A DNA stretch of 64,000 bases, from the NCBI RefSeq assembly GCF_013377295.1, contig NZ_CP016180.1, forward strand, positions 372,001 to 436,000. Reading direction: 5' to 3'. The position numbers and the translations under genes were made by a program. The notes under the pieces were generated by a model that saw nothing but the letters and a program-made list of their open reading frames with translations, searched no databases and was not told the DNA's origin. Shown here piece by piece: positions 1 to 9,790 of this stretch. The number at the start of each line of letters is the position of its first letter. Position 1 is the first letter of the stretch. The stretch comes from Pasteurella skyensis. Lineage in GTDB: Bacteria; Pseudomonadota; Gammaproteobacteria; Enterobacterales; Pasteurellaceae.

Positions 1-515
1 TCTGTAGGAGTTAAGGTCGCTGTAGGTTCATCTAATACCAAATATTTACAATCAAAAGCGAGTGCTTTAGCGATCTCTACAAATTGTTGTTCAGCAACAC
101 TAAGATGAGTTATAGGAACATTCAGCGGAATACTGACATTGATATTATTTAGCGTTTGTTGAGCTATTTCTTGCATTTTTCGTTTATTTAAAATGCCTCC
201 AATAGTCATTTCTCGACCTAAGAAAATATTTTCAACAGCGTTGAGGTAAGGAATTAAACTAAATTCTTGGAAAATAATATTTATGCCGAGTTTTTGTGCA
301 TCTCGGGTTCCTTGAGGAGTGACAATTTTTCCATCAATTAAAATATTTCCTTCTGATGCTTTATAAACACCATTTAATACTTTCATTAATGTTGATTTTC
401 CAGCACCATTTTCTCCAACTATGGCATGTATCTCACCAGGTTTTAGGGTTAAAGAAACATTACTTAAAGCTGTTACTCCAGGAAAACATTTTGTAATATT
501 TTTCATTTCTAACAT
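1..515 (-). CDS. Sugar ABC transporter ATP-binding protein, partial (RbsA/MglA-like)
   Basis: The gene runs off the left edge, so only about 171 N-terminal residues are visible. It starts MLEMKNITKCFPGV, has a Walker A motif (GENGAGKST) near residue 35, and reaches Walker B (YLVLDEPTATLTP) at the window edge. This arrangement is typical of the tandem-domain ATPases that energise ribose, galactose or xylose import at the inner membrane. The gene lies 90 bp downstream of a periplasmic binding protein gene on the same strand, which supports one import operon; a permease gene is expected just outside the window. The sugar cannot be told from this fragment. Confidence 0.9.
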   Translation of the reverse strand, partial: MLEMKNITKCFPGVTALSNVSLTLKPGEIHAIVGENGAGKSTLMKVLNGVYKASEGNILIDGKIVTPQGTRDAQKLGINIIFQEFSLIPYLNAVENIFLGREMTIGGILNKRKMQEIAQQTLNNINVSIPLNVPITHLSVAEQQFVEIAKALAFDCKYLVLDEPTATLTPT

Positions 516-548
516 AAATAAAACCTTTCTGAATGATGACATTTAAGG

Positions 549-579
549 AAGTGCCAAGCTTACTGAATTCTTGGCACTT
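549..579 (-). promoter_or_regulatory. Intercistronic stem-loop in the ABC transporter operon
   Basis: A perfect 10-bp inverted repeat (AAGTGCCAAG at 549-558, CTTGGCACTT at 570-579) with an 11-nt loop lies between the binding-protein gene and the ATPase gene. No U-tract follows it in the direction of transcription. It is therefore more likely an mRNA-stabilising or partial attenuation hairpin than a full terminator. Such elements often keep binding-protein transcripts more abundant than those of the transporter subunits. Confidence 0.55.
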
Positions 580-605
580 ATGTTAAAAAATATTAAATAA
601 TATAA

Positions 606-1505
606 CTACCAAGAAAATCCTTTTGCGTTAGTTTTATCAATTAATTTTACATCAACAGGGATTGCTTTAGGTACGTTAGCTCCCCAATGTTTAGCTAAAG
701 CCATAGCAAACCCAATTCTTAATTGATCTCTAGGATATTGTGCCGCAGTCGCTTTAAATGGACTACCTTCCAATATTGCAGAAATTGCTTCAGACGCTCC
801 ATCAACACTAGTTAATACGATATTTTTACCAGAACCTTCGATAGCTGCTAAAGAGCCCATAGCTCCACCGTCATTAACACTGAAAATACCAGCTAAATTA
901 GGATGTGCTTGAATCATATTCTCAGTAACACCCATTGCAACCGTTCTATCTTGTTTACCATTTTGAATATCTACTAATTTAATTGCAGGGTATTTTGCTA
1001 GTGCATCTTTACAACCTCTAACACGTTCTAAAATTGGTACAACAGGAATACCATCCAAAATTGCGACTTCACCTTTCCCTTTTATTTCTTTAGAAAGTGC
1101 CTCACAGGCAAGTACACCTGCATCATAGTTTTTTGAACCTACAAAAGAATCTATTGGTCCTGCAGCTTGAGCATCTACAGATACAACAGTAACATTTTTT
1201 GCTTTTGCAAATTCAACTGCATTTTTAACACCTTCAGAATCAGTTGGATTAAGAATTAAGATATCAATATCTTTACTCACTAAATCTTCAACATCATTAT
1301 TCTGTTTTACGATATCGTGGGCAGCATCAGTGATGAATAATTGACCACCAACAGAATCAACAGCTTCTGCTAGTGCTTCTTTCATTACGACAAAATATTC
1401 ATTATTCATTTCTTGAAAAGATACGCCTACTTTAAGAGGCTTGGCAACTGAAGCAACACTGAAGAAACTCGCTGCAACAAGGGTAGATAGTACTAATTTT
1501 TTCAT
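606..1505 (-). CDS. Periplasmic sugar-binding protein of an ABC transporter (RbsB-like)
   Basis: The 299-residue protein has a Sec signal peptide (MKKLVLSTLVAASFF..VASVAKP, cleavage near residue 21). A two-lobed type I periplasmic-binding fold of the RbsB family follows: an early VGVSFQEMNNEYF strand, ILILNPTDSEGVKNAVEFA, and FSVNDGGAMGSLAAIEGSG near the hinge. It should capture a monosaccharide or similar ligand and deliver it to the transporter whose ATPase gene follows. A good Shine-Dalgarno (AGGAG) precedes the ATG. The divergent AraC-type gene is the likely regulator. The ligand is not determinable from sequence alone. Confidence 0.88.
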   Translation of the reverse strand: MKKLVLSTLVAASFFSVASVAKPLKVGVSFQEMNNEYFVVMKEALAEAVDSVGGQLFITDAAHDIVKQNNDVEDLVSKDIDILILNPTDSEGVKNAVEFAKAKNVTVVSVDAQAAGPIDSFVGSKNYDAGVLACEALSKEIKGKGEVAILDGIPVVPILERVRGCKDALAKYPAIKLVDIQNGKQDRTVAMGVTENMIQAHPNLAGIFSVNDGGAMGSLAAIEGSGKNIVLTSVDGASEAISAILEGSPFKATAAQYPRDQLRIGFAMALAKHWGANVPKAIPVDVKLIDKTNAKGFSW

Positions 1506-1699
1506 AATAGTTCTCCTCTATGATTTTTACCATAATAGCTATGATGTGTTCTATGATTGTTGAACACGAATTCATTATTAATAAATATTTTTATTTTTTA
1601 AAGTCTAATTTAGGACATTATATGTATTTAATTGTCCTTTTATGTCCAGTATATTAAAATTATAAATGTATAATAGATATCAAATGATAGGGAGGAAAT

Positions 1700-2638
1700 A
1701 TGTTTGATTTTAATGATTTTTTAAAGTTACCTCCAAAAAAATTAATGAGGGAAGAGGTTTTCAGAAAGTACCCTAATTCGCCTATTATAATAGAGTGGTG
1801 GAAAACACACCCAGTTTATGAGTTACATAAACATATTGATTTTAAAGAGTTTGCTATTATTCGCCATGGGTTTTGTATTCATCATCATCGAGGTCTATTT
1901 GATTTATTGACATTAGGCGATGTTGCTTTTATTGGGAATTCAACTCCTCATGGGTATGTGTGTACCCATGAAATGTCATTGTTTAATATTGTATTTCATG
2001 AGGAATACCTTATTGATAATTTATTTCAAATAAAAGGTCTACTTAATGAATTAAGGCAACTTAGTCAAAATGATGCGCATTTAACAATATCTTCCCAGAC
2101 ACTGAGACAAGTGCTATCAACGTCTTATATATTAGAGCAAGAGAGTTTTAAATATGACGACTTAACTTTTATGTCAATGCTATCCTCTTTTATACGAATT
2201 GCTTTAATGATGTTAGAAGATAACAACAGTGAATATTATTTACATAATAATATAGCAAATTATAATCGTACGGAAATAAAGTTAGATGCGTTATTAAAAG
2301 CAATAAAATTAATACGTAAAAATATTAAACAGCCAATTAAAAATATTGTTGAGCTATTGAATGCTCAAAATTATAACAATAAAACAATGCAACGTTATTT
2401 TAAAAAGCATTTATGTATATCTATTCATCAATTTATTTTATTACAAAAATTAGTATTAACGATGAACTATATTATTAAATATCCTGATATGAGTTTAACA
2501 TCAATTATGGAAGAGGTCGGATATAGTAATTATAAAAATTTTTCTAGAAATATTCACTTTTTCTTTAATATTTCACCTAAGGAATTTTATAGAAATGTTT
2601 TAGAGGTTGATAAATTAGGAAAAAAATTAGATATGTGA
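1700..2638 (+). CDS. AraC-family transcriptional regulator
   Basis: The protein has 312 residues. The N-terminal half is cupin-like (HKHIDFKEFAIIRHGFCIHHHRG around residues 38-60), as in sugar-sensing AraC proteins. The C-terminal ~100 residues carry a diverged double helix-turn-helix, ending in the family signature MEEVGYSNYKNFSRNIHFFFNISPKEFYR. It is transcribed away from the sugar ABC operon across a 194-bp gap and most likely activates it. Base composition is clearly more AT-rich than in the neighbouring nrdB, which may indicate acquisition together with the transporter. A Shine-Dalgarno (GGGAGG) sits 6 bp before the ATG. Confidence 0.85.
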   Translation: MFDFNDFLKLPPKKLMREEVFRKYPNSPIIIEWWKTHPVYELHKHIDFKEFAIIRHGFCIHHHRGLFDLLTLGDVAFIGNSTPHGYVCTHEMSLFNIVFHEEYLIDNLFQIKGLLNELRQLSQNDAHLTISSQTLRQVLSTSYILEQESFKYDDLTFMSMLSSFIRIALMMLEDNNSEYYLHNNIANYNRTEIKLDALLKAIKLIRKNIKQPIKNIVELLNAQNYNNKTMQRYFKKHLCISIHQFILLQKLVLTMNYIIKYPDMSLTSIMEEVGYSNYKNFSRNIHFFFNISPKEFYRNVLEVDKLGKKLDM

Positions 2639-2794
2639 TGAATTTTGATTTTTCAAGCTACTTCATTTTTTATTGCAAATTTTTGAGAAAATCGTACCGC
2701 TTAATTTTTTAATCAAAGAATCTTAGGTTTATTTTTAGTAAATTTTCCCATAGAATAGTCGACAATATAACAATTTTACACTTATGGAATAACT

Positions 2795-3925
2795 ATGGCA
2801 TATACTACTTTCTCTCAAAACAAAAATGATCAACTAAAAGAGCCAATGTTTTTTGGTCAAAATGTTAATGTTGCACGTTATGATCAACAAAAATATGAAA
2901 TTTTTGAAAAGTTAATCGAAAAACAACTTTCGTTCTTTTGGCGTCCTGAAGAGGTTGATGTTTCGCAAGATCGTATTGATTATAACGCTCTACCAGATCA
3001 TGAAAAACACATTTTTATCAGTAACTTAAAATATCAAACTTTATTAGATTCAATTCAAGGTCGTAGTCCAAATGTGGCATTATTACCTATTGTCTCTATC
3101 CCTGAATTAGAAACTTGGATTGAAACTTGGACGTTTTCTGAAACTATTCACTCTCGTTCTTATACCCATATTATTCGTAATATTGTGAATGATCCTTCAG
3201 TGATTTTTGATGATATTGTGACGAATGAAGAGATTATTAAACGAGCAAAAGATATTTCAGTTTATTATGATGATTTGATTCGTGATTCACAGCTTTATAG
3301 CTTATACGGAGCAGGTACGTATAAGGTTGATGGTAAAGAATATACTGTATCATTAAGAAACCTTAAAAAACAACTTTATCTTTGTATGATGAGTGTCAAT
3401 GTGCTAGAAGCAATTCGCTTTTATGTGTCTTTTGCCTGTTCTTTTGCTTTTGCAGAACGCCAATTAATGGAAGGTAATGCAAAAATTATCAAATTTATTG
3501 CTCGTGATGAGGCGTTGCACTTAACGGGAACTCAGCATATTTTAAATATTATGGCTTCAGGTGAAGATGATCCTGAAATGGCTGAAATTGCGAAAGAGTG
3601 TAAACAAGAAGCCTATGATATTTTTGTTGCTGCGGCAGAGCAAGAAAAAGAATGGGCAGATTATCTGTTTAGAGACGGCTCAATGATCGGCTTAAATCGA
3701 GATATTTTAGTCCAATATGTTGAATATATTACTAATACTCGAATGCAAGCAGTAGGGTTAGAAATGCCATTTAAAGGTCGCTCAAACCCAATTCCTTGGA
3801 TCAATGCCTGGTTAGTTTCTGATAATGTTCAGGTAGCACCACAAGAAGTTGAAGTCAGTTCTTACCTTGTGGGACAGATTGATTCAAAAGTGGATACACA
3901 GGACTTTGATGACTTTGATTTGTAA
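2795..3925 (+). CDS. nrdB: Class Ia ribonucleotide reductase, beta (R2) subunit
   Basis: This 376-residue protein matches the E. coli NrdB length. It carries the diiron-tyrosyl features: [11 protein letters not shown] near residue 50, EIETW-type ligands in the second helix region, [31 protein letters not shown] around residues 205-240 supplying iron ligands, and the C-terminal tail [10 protein letters not shown] that docks on the alpha subunit. It generates the radical for reducing ribonucleotides to deoxyribonucleotides. It overlaps yfaE by one base. No nrdA precedes it here: the upstream gene is the AraC regulator, so nrdA must lie elsewhere. Confidence 0.97.
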   Translation: MAYTTFSQNKNDQLKEPMFFGQNVNVARYDQQKYEIFEKLIEKQLSFFWRPEEVDVSQDRIDYNALPDHEKHIFISNLKYQTLLDSIQGRSPNVALLPIVSIPELETWIETWTFSETIHSRSYTHIIRNIVNDPSVIFDDIVTNEEIIKRAKDISVYYDDLIRDSQLYSLYGAGTYKVDGKEYTVSLRNLKKQLYLCMMSVNVLEAIRFYVSFACSFAFAERQLMEGNAKIIKFIARDEALHLTGTQHILNIMASGEDDPEMAEIAKECKQEAYDIFVAAAEQEKEWADYLFRDGSMIGLNRDILVQYVEYITNTRMQAVGLEMPFKGRSNPIPWINAWLVSDNVQVAPQEVEVSSYLVGQIDSKVDTQDFDDFDL

Positions 3926-4173
3926 TGCAAATTAAACTACTCCACAGTCAAGTAACACTTGAACATACAGGAAAAAACTCATTACTGGAAACCTTAGAAA
4001 AAAATGGGTTTTATCCTGAATATCAGTGCCGAATGGGATTTTGTGGATCTTGTCGATTGAAAATAAAAAATGGAAGCGTATCTTACCTACAACCGCCATT
4101 AGCAATGCTTCAGGAGAGAGAAATTCTTACTTGTTGCTGTCAAGTTGAAGAGGATTTGGAATTGGAATTTTGA
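3925..4173 (+). CDS. yfaE: 2Fe-2S ferredoxin-like protein YfaE
   Basis: The 82-residue protein has the plant-type [2Fe-2S] cysteine pattern: CRMGFCGSCRLKIKNG around residues 35-50, then a distal LTCCCQ. In E. coli YfaE helps assemble and maintain the diferric-tyrosyl cofactor of NrdB. Its ATG overlaps the nrdB stop (TAATG), so the two are almost certainly translationally coupled. This matches the enterobacterial arrangement and supports the function. Confidence 0.95.
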   Translation: MQIKLLHSQVTLEHTGKNSLLETLEKNGFYPEYQCRMGFCGSCRLKIKNGSVSYLQPPLAMLQEREILTCCCQVEEDLELEF

Positions 4174-4264
4174 AATACCAGTATAGAGAATCCATCAACT
4201 TGGTTTTTTGCAAAAAGTAAGGACAATCTAACCGCTTCAGATATTAATATAAGAGGAATAAACA

Positions 4265-5017
4265 ATGGAAAACACTAAAAAATCAAGTTACCTTTCTATT
4301 TTTGGCATTATTTTGGCTATTGGCTTAATGGCATCCGCATTTATTTTAGGTAATCAATTTAAAAACTTACGTGAAACAGGTGTGATTACTGTAAAAGGTT
4401 TAGCAGAAGCAGAGCATAAAGCAACGGTTGGTACGTGGAAAGTCCGTATTTATGGTTGGGGTGCAACCTATGCTGATGCAATGAAAGCCAATCAATATAA
4501 CTTAAATCAAGCAGTTCACTTTTTGGAAAAAAAGGGTTTCTTAGAGAAAGATCGAGAAATTACCGATTTATCCGTATCGCAACGCATTGAATATTACACC
4601 GATGACAATGGCAAAAGTCGTCAGCGTGAAAATGGTTTTGATGCAACTCGTAATATTATTATTTCAACCAAAGATTTGTTCAGTTTGCAAAGGGCATTAG
4701 TTGAAATACAACAATTGAGAGCAGATAATCAAGCAATTAGTTTTGATAGTCCTGATTACTATCTTGAAAATTTAGAGCAAATTAAAAGAGAGCTTATTGC
4801 GAAAGCAACCAAAGATGCTTATGTCAGAGCCAAAGAGTTTGCACAAACCAGTGGTGTGAGTGTTGGCGTTTTAAAATCTGCTTCACAGGGATCATTTAAC
4901 ATCAAATCCACTCGTCCAGGTGATGATAACAGTGATTATGGCGGCAGTTATGATACCACGACCATTGATAAGAAAGTGCGTTTAGTGGTAACCATTAAAT
5001 ATGCTATTGATGGTTAA
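4265..5017 (+). CDS. SIMPL domain-containing (DUF541) membrane-anchored protein
   Basis: The protein has 250 residues. One N-terminal transmembrane segment (about residues 9-28, YLSIFGIILAIGLMASAFILG) is followed by a periplasmic SIMPL domain beginning ITVKGLAEAEHKATVGTWKV. SIMPL (DUF541) proteins are widespread periplasmic proteins of poorly defined role; E. coli YggE has been linked to oxidative stress. A Shine-Dalgarno-like AAGAGG lies 10 bp before the start. The gene stands alone after yfaE and is followed by two tandem uptake-signal-like repeats. Confidence 0.85.
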   Translation: MENTKKSSYLSIFGIILAIGLMASAFILGNQFKNLRETGVITVKGLAEAEHKATVGTWKVRIYGWGATYADAMKANQYNLNQAVHFLEKKGFLEKDREITDLSVSQRIEYYTDDNGKSRQRENGFDATRNIIISTKDLFSLQRALVEIQQLRADNQAISFDSPDYYLENLEQIKRELIAKATKDAYVRAKEFAQTSGVSVGVLKSASQGSFNIKSTRPGDDNSDYGGSYDTTTIDKKVRLVVTIKYAIDG

Positions 5018-5019
5018 AT

Positions 5020-5103
5020 GAAGCGGTGAGATGTAAGTGAAAATTTGCAAATTTTTTCATTGAAGCGGTAAGATGATGATCAAAATTTGCAAATTTTTTC
5101 GAT
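5020..5103 (+). repeat. Tandem pair of uptake-signal-like repeats
   Basis: Two direct copies of about 41 bp (5020-5060 and 5062-5103) share GAAGCGGT, a variable middle, then AAAATTTGCAAATTTTTTC. The core AAGCGGT plus TTTGCAAA tail matches degenerate A. pleuropneumoniae-type uptake sequences. They lie in the gap between convergent genes, a usual location for such elements. Confidence 0.7.
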
Positions 5104-5135
5104 TGTAGCGCTATCTTCAAGAACAATGAAGATAA

Positions 5136-6134
5136 TCAATATTTTTTAAATATTTCAATAACTTGATTTATGTCTTCTGTTGAAATATCTCGATGTACCA
5201 CAATACGTAATGCCCCATACCCTGATATTAAAACGTTATTCGCTTTCAAATAATCTAACAATTTTTGAGGTTGTGCTGTTTGGATAAAAATCATATTGGT
5301 ATGATGCGAAATTACCGTAATTTTGTCGAGTTTGTTTAATTCATTAGCTAAAAGTGTTGCATTATTATGATCTTTCTTTAAGTCTGCAACTTGGTGTTGT
5401 AGTGCATATAGACCCGCGCTAGCCAGTATACCAGATTGACGTAACCCACCACCGAGCATTTTTCTGTATCTTGTGGCAGTGTCAATGAAACTTCTAGAGC
5501 CGATTAGAATAGAACCAACAGGAGCGCCTAATCCTTTTGATAAACAAATAGAAATAGAGTCAAAATACTGGGTAATATCAGATAATTCTATATCTAAAGC
5601 GACAACGGCATTAAAAATTCTAGCACCATCAAGGTGTAACAGAAGATGATGTTTTTTCGCAAACTGGCTTACTTCTTTTAAGTATTCTAAACTTAAAACC
5701 TGTCCGTGATGGGTGTTTTCTAAACACAGTAGTTTTGTTTTAGCAAAGTGAAAATCATCTACTTTTATTTTTTCTTTGATTTTCTCTAAGCTTAAACTGG
5801 CATCTTTTTCAAATTCTATAGGTTGAGGCTGTATACCACCTAAAACAGCACCACCGCCTGCTTCATATTTATATATGTGAGCATCTTGCCCACAAATATA
5901 TTCATCACCTCTTTGGCAATGACTCAACAGTGCTAATAAATTTGATTGTGTTCCACTAGGAACAAAAAGAGCGGCTTCTTTTTTAGCTAATTTTGCAATA
6001 TAGTGCTCCAACTTATTGACACTAGGATCTTCTTTATATACGTCATCACCCAATGGAGCATTAAACATCACGTTTTTCATTTCTGCTGAAGGTTTTGTTA
6101 GCGTATCACTTCTAAAGTCTATGATTTTGTTCAT
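5136..6134 (-). CDS. ltaE: Low-specificity L-threonine aldolase
   Basis: The 332-residue PLP enzyme cleaves L-threonine or L-allo-threonine to glycine and acetaldehyde. Visible features are the opening IDFRSDTLTKPSAEM, the PSGTQSNLLALL segment, HLDGARIFNAV (the Asp that contacts the PLP ring nitrogen) near residue 170, and the PLP-lysine motif SICLSKGLGAPVGS near residue 197, followed by RKMLGGGLRQSGILA. Length is normal for the family. A Shine-Dalgarno (AGGAG) precedes the ATG. It is convergent with the SIMPL gene and divergent from glnS. Confidence 0.94.
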   Translation of the reverse strand: MNKIIDFRSDTLTKPSAEMKNVMFNAPLGDDVYKEDPSVNKLEHYIAKLAKKEAALFVPSGTQSNLLALLSHCQRGDEYICGQDAHIYKYEAGGGAVLGGIQPQPIEFEKDASLSLEKIKEKIKVDDFHFAKTKLLCLENTHHGQVLSLEYLKEVSQFAKKHHLLLHLDGARIFNAVVALDIELSDITQYFDSISICLSKGLGAPVGSILIGSRSFIDTATRYRKMLGGGLRQSGILASAGLYALQHQVADLKKDHNNATLLANELNKLDKITVISHHTNMIFIQTAQPQKLLDYLKANNVLISGYGALRIVVHRDISTEDINQVIEIFKKY

Positions 6135-6367
6135 CTGTCTGCTCCTGTGTCTTATACAATTGTCATTAGGCTAAGCTGATATTCTAAATGCTAGCATAAA
6201 AAATAACATTTTTATATTAAATGGGGTGTAAAGGACAAATGTAATGCTATTTTTTACTAAGATCTTACCGCTTGTTTTGGTAGATGGATTGAGTTAATTA
6301 TTAAATTGTGTAGAATAACAAGATTATTACTTTTAAACGATTATCTTTTATTTTTTAAGGTTACCAA

Positions 6368-8035
6368 ATGAGCAACGAAAATTTAACGTCAGAAGCAGGA
6401 AAAAGAGCAAATTTTATTACCCATATTATTGATGAAGATTTAGCATCAGGTAAGCACTCTCGAGTTTATACTCGCTTTCCACCAGAACCAAATGGGTATT
6501 TGCATATAGGGCATGCCAAATCTATTTGTTTAAACTTTGGTCTTGCTCAGGACTATAAGGGGTTATGTAACTTACGTTTTGATGATACCAATCCAACCAA
6601 AGAAGATGTGGAATATGTTGATTCAATCAAACAAGACGTTGAATGGCTAGGCTTTAAATGGGAAGGCGAACCACGTTATGCATCAGATTATTTTGATGCC
6701 CTTTATGGCTATGCGATTGAATTGATCGAAAAAGGCTTAGCTTATGTTGATGAATTATCACCTGATGAAATGCGTGAATATCGTGGCACATTAACCGAAG
6801 CAGGTAAAAATAGCCCTTATCGTGACCGTAGTGTAGAAGAAAATTTAGCCTTATTTGAAAAAATGAAAAAGGGTGAATTTGCAGAGGGTAAAGCCTGTTT
6901 ACGTGCTAAAGTGGATATGGCATCACCATTTATGGTTATGCGTGATCCTGTACTTTACCGTGTGAAATTTGCAAGCCATCATCAAACAGGTGATAAATGG
7001 TGCATTTATCCAATGTACGATTTTACGCACTGTATTTCTGATGCGATTGAGCGTATTACCCACTCAATTTGTACCCTTGAATTCCAAGACAACCGCCGTA
7101 TTTATGATTGGGTGTTAGAAAATATTTCAATTGAAAGACCGTTACCTCATCAGTATGAATTTTCTCGTTTGAATTTAGAAGGTACACTAACCTCAAAACG
7201 TAAATTATTAAAATTAGTTGAAGATAAAATCGTGGACGGTTGGGACGATCCTCGTATGCCGACGATTTCAGGCTTACGTCGTCGTGGTTATACCCCAGCT
7301 TCATTGCGTGAATTCTGCCACCGTATTGGTGTCACAAAACAAGATAATGTGGTGGAATACAGTGCGTTAGAAGCTTGTATTCGTGATGATTTGAATACCA
7401 ATGCGTCTCGTGCAATGGCAGTAATCAATCCTGTTAAAGTAATTATTGAAAATTTTGAAGGTAATGAAGAAATTTTAAACGCACCAAATCACCCTCAAAA
7501 TGAAGAAATGGGAACACGTGAAGTGCCATTCGGACGTGAACTTTATATTGATGAAGCGGATTTCCGTGAAGAAGCAAACAAAAAATATAAACGCTTAGTG
7601 TTAGGCAAAGAAGTACGTTTGCGTAATGCCTATGTGATTAAAGCAGAACGTGTAGAAAAAGATGAGAATGGTAACATCACTACCATTTTCTGTACTTACG
7701 ATCCTGAAACACTAGGTAAAAATCCAGCAGACGGTCGTAAAGTAAAAGGTGTTATTCATTGGGTTTCTGCAACTAATAATAAACCTGCTGAATTTAGAGT
7801 TTACAATCGCTTATTCACCGAGCCAAATCCAGCAGCTGAAGATGATGTATATACAGTATTAAATCCAGCGTCTTTAGTTGTTAAAAATGGTTTTGTTGAA
7901 AAATCATTAGCGGATGCAAAAGTTGGCGTAGGTTATCAATTTGAGCGTGAAGGTTATTACTGTTTAGATAGCAAAGACGGCTCAAAAGATAATTTAGTCT
8001 TTAACTTAACAGTGAGTTTGAAAGAAGGGTTTTAA
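6368..8035 (+). CDS. glnS: Glutaminyl-tRNA synthetase
   Basis: The 555-residue class I aminoacyl-tRNA synthetase has the HIGH motif as [16 protein letters not shown] (around residues 39-54) and the KMSKS-equivalent as TLTSKRKL near residue 280. The C-terminal beta-barrel anticodon-binding region includes [24 protein letters not shown]. It charges tRNA-Gln with glutamine in the cytoplasm. Length matches E. coli GlnRS (554). It is monocistronic and followed by a strong terminator. Confidence 0.98.
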   Translation: MSNENLTSEAGKRANFITHIIDEDLASGKHSRVYTRFPPEPNGYLHIGHAKSICLNFGLAQDYKGLCNLRFDDTNPTKEDVEYVDSIKQDVEWLGFKWEGEPRYASDYFDALYGYAIELIEKGLAYVDELSPDEMREYRGTLTEAGKNSPYRDRSVEENLALFEKMKKGEFAEGKACLRAKVDMASPFMVMRDPVLYRVKFASHHQTGDKWCIYPMYDFTHCISDAIERITHSICTLEFQDNRRIYDWVLENISIERPLPHQYEFSRLNLEGTLTSKRKLLKLVEDKIVDGWDDPRMPTISGLRRRGYTPASLREFCHRIGVTKQDNVVEYSALEACIRDDLNTNASRAMAVINPVKVIIENFEGNEEILNAPNHPQNEEMGTREVPFGRELYIDEADFREEANKKYKRLVLGKEVRLRNAYVIKAERVEKDENGNITTIFCTYDPETLGKNPADGRKVKGVIHWVSATNNKPAEFRVYNRLFTEPNPAAEDDVYTVLNPASLVVKNGFVEKSLADAKVGVGYQFEREGYYCLDSKDGSKDNLVFNLTVSLKEGF

Positions 8036-8065
8036 TACCGAATCTTGTTGAGTAACGTAAGAAAT

Positions 8066-8102
8066 AAACCGCCTAATATTCATATTAAGCGGTTTATTTT
8101 TT
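8066..8102 (+). terminator. Rho-independent terminator of glnS
   Basis: A 14-bp stem (left 8066-8079, AAACCGCCTAATAT; right 8082-8095, ATATTAAGCGGTTT, with one mismatch) and a 2-nt apparent loop are followed by ATTTTTT. The stem contains uptake-signal-like cores (AAGCGGTTT), as is common for Pasteurellaceae terminators. Confidence 0.85.
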
Positions 8103-8109
8103 ATAAGTA

Positions 8110-8688
8110 TTAAACCGAAAAGTTATCAAGGAATATTTGTGCTAAAACCTTATTTCCCTGTTCATTTAAGTGAACGCCATCTAAGTATAAATCTTGAATA
8201 TTGCTTTGATAGTAGTTTTTTAATTCTTTTTCATAGTCAATAATGGATATACTGTCTGAAATTGTATTATATGTACGTAGCCATTGATTGAGTTTTTTCA
8301 TTTGTTTATAAGCATCATCAAATTTAATAAAGGCTTTAAAATCTTCTTCTAACATCTCTTTAATAGGAAGAGGGCATATTCCAACCACTGTTTTTATACC
8401 ATAAAATTTAGCTTGATGAGAAAGCGCAAAAAAATTCGCTTGAATGTGTTTTGCTTTTGCACCAGAAAATACATCATTTAAACCGCCCATTAGATGCATA
8501 ATATCAGGATTATCAGTAAGAATTTGGGTTTGAAATCTTGTTAGCATTCCAGTTGTTGAATCTCCTGAAATCCCTCGATTTATAATAATATCTTCTTTTC
8601 TCTTCTCTTGAATAAGCGTTGTCCAGACGTCTTTATTATCAAGCTCATAACCATAAGTAATGCTATCCCCTAAAAAATTAATTTTCAT
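8110..8688 (-). CDS. SGNH/GDSL-family hydrolase
   Basis: The 192-residue protein has the SGNH blocks in order: LGDSITYG with the nucleophile Ser9, the Gly block NRGISGDSTTG, the Asn block MGGLNDVFSG, and the His block LDGVHLNEQGNKVLA. These predict an esterase, lipase or acyl-hydrolase activity. There is no signal peptide, so it is probably cytoplasmic. It stands alone. The substrate is unknown. Confidence 0.9.
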   Translation of the reverse strand: MKINFLGDSITYGYELDNKDVWTTLIQEKRKEDIIINRGISGDSTTGMLTRFQTQILTDNPDIMHLMGGLNDVFSGAKAKHIQANFFALSHQAKFYGIKTVVGICPLPIKEMLEEDFKAFIKFDDAYKQMKKLNQWLRTYNTISDSISIIDYEKELKNYYQSNIQDLYLDGVHLNEQGNKVLAQIFLDNFSV

Positions 8689-8980
8689 AAAATGCTCCTG
8701 TTAATTTGGTATATATTGCCATAATTGATTTACGATAATGCACAAAACTTACTTTGTGATGTCACTTTTAGGCGAGTGTTATGTTGCTAATTTTAGCATT
8801 GAATTTAGTTGGGAAGTAGAATAAATTTTTGACTTATTTTGACATAAATGAGTTTTTATATAGTAAAAAGCATCAGAAATTCTTTCATTCAATCTAAGGA
8901 TAAACTGAGAAAATGTGAGTCATAATAATTCTGAAGGTAGGGCGTGCTTGCCCCACCAGCTTATTAGAGAAGAGATCTAT

Positions 8981-9364
8981 TTACTCTATCTCTGCTTTTG
9001 TCTCTTTTTCTTGTTTAGAGTGATAAAAATAGAGATAAATTAATCCAATTGGAGCGATGGCAAACGAGAATATCCAACATACGGCCATTGTGATCAATTT
9101 AATAATCAAAAATAGTTTAATTTCTGTAAAAAAAGCGTTTTCTCCTACAATATAATTGACAACACTTTCATACACAAAACGGGAGTAAGGGTAAAGTACA
9201 TTTAAAACTAAACAACCAATAACTGTTGCTAGTATTTGATCAGTTTTGCCAGATGAAAAAGCAGCTCCTCCAAATATTACACAAAAAATCAAACCAAATA
9301 AAAATTGTCTAATGTAGTAAGCTCGTGATAATCCACCAAATGTTTTTGATACAAAATTATTCAT
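8981..9364 (-). CDS. Predicted membrane protein of unknown function
   Basis: I chose the start at 9364 (MNNFVSKTFGG, 127 residues), which has an AAGGAT Shine-Dalgarno. The longer open frame would read through an uptake-signal hairpin. The protein has about three hydrophobic helices (FLFGLIFCVIFGGAAF; ILATVIGCLVLNVLYPY; KLITMAVCWIFSFAIAPIGLIYLYF) and a charged C-terminal tail. No family is recognised. It sits in a same-strand run of small envelope genes. Confidence 0.65.
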   Translation of the reverse strand: MNNFVSKTFGGLSRAYYIRQFLFGLIFCVIFGGAAFSSGKTDQILATVIGCLVLNVLYPYSRFVYESVVNYIVGENAFFTEIKLFLIIKLITMAVCWIFSFAIAPIGLIYLYFYHSKQEKETKAEIE

Positions 9365-9392
9365 ATTTTTATCCTTATTAAGTATTAAATTT

Positions 9393-9445
9393 AAGCGGGT
9401 AGTTCTGATAAAAAATTTGCAAATTTTGTTCAGAATCTTTCCGCT
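9393..9445. repeat. Inverted uptake-signal hairpin
   Basis: Two opposed AAGCGG cores (9393-9398 and CCGCT at 9441-9445) enclose TTCTGA/TCAGAA arms and a central AAATTTGCAAATTT. It lies between two small membrane protein genes and may also act as a transcriptional stop for the upstream gene. Confidence 0.6.
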
Positions 9446-9494
9446 ATAAAAATACAAATCTTAGATAATGTAACACTATCTAAGATTTCTTTTA

Positions 9495-9758
9495 TCAACT
9501 TGCTGCACCAATACCAATTGCTGCTAATAAAATAGGCGAGGTAAATAGACCAATAAGAGTTAATACCCAAGCAAGGACATTCACTCCTATACCAGCAAAA
9601 TTTTTATTTTTAACCGCAATGATTGTGCCAATAAGTGCTGTAATAGCAGCAAGTGGAACAAAAACAGTACCTAAAAATAAAATTCCAAGAATTGCGAGAA
9701 CACAAGCAATAATGCCTGCAGTCATTCCTGCTTTGGTATTTTTAATATTTTCACTCAT
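9495..9758 (-). CDS. Small hydrophobic membrane protein
   Basis: The 87-residue protein has a short polar N-terminus (MSENIKNTKAG) and three hydrophobic segments: IIACVLAILGILFLGTVFVPLAAI, the region around IGTIIAV, and IGVNVLAWVLTLIGLFTSPILLAAIGIGAA. It is rich in Gly, Ala and Ile. No enzymatic motif is visible and I do not recognise the family. It lies 32 bp downstream of the lipoprotein-like gene and could be co-transcribed with it. A Shine-Dalgarno (AGGAG) precedes the start. Confidence 0.65.
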   Translation of the reverse strand: MSENIKNTKAGMTAGIIACVLAILGILFLGTVFVPLAAITALIGTIIAVKNKNFAGIGVNVLAWVLTLIGLFTSPILLAAIGIGAAS

Positions 9759-9790
9759 TTGATTTTCTCCTGTGTGTTTAAGTAAAAAGG

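Noticed and set aside
9365-9457. Longer N-terminus for the small membrane protein at 8981-9364
   Set aside because: The extension reads through an uptake-signal hairpin; the internal ATG has a good AAGGAT Shine-Dalgarno.
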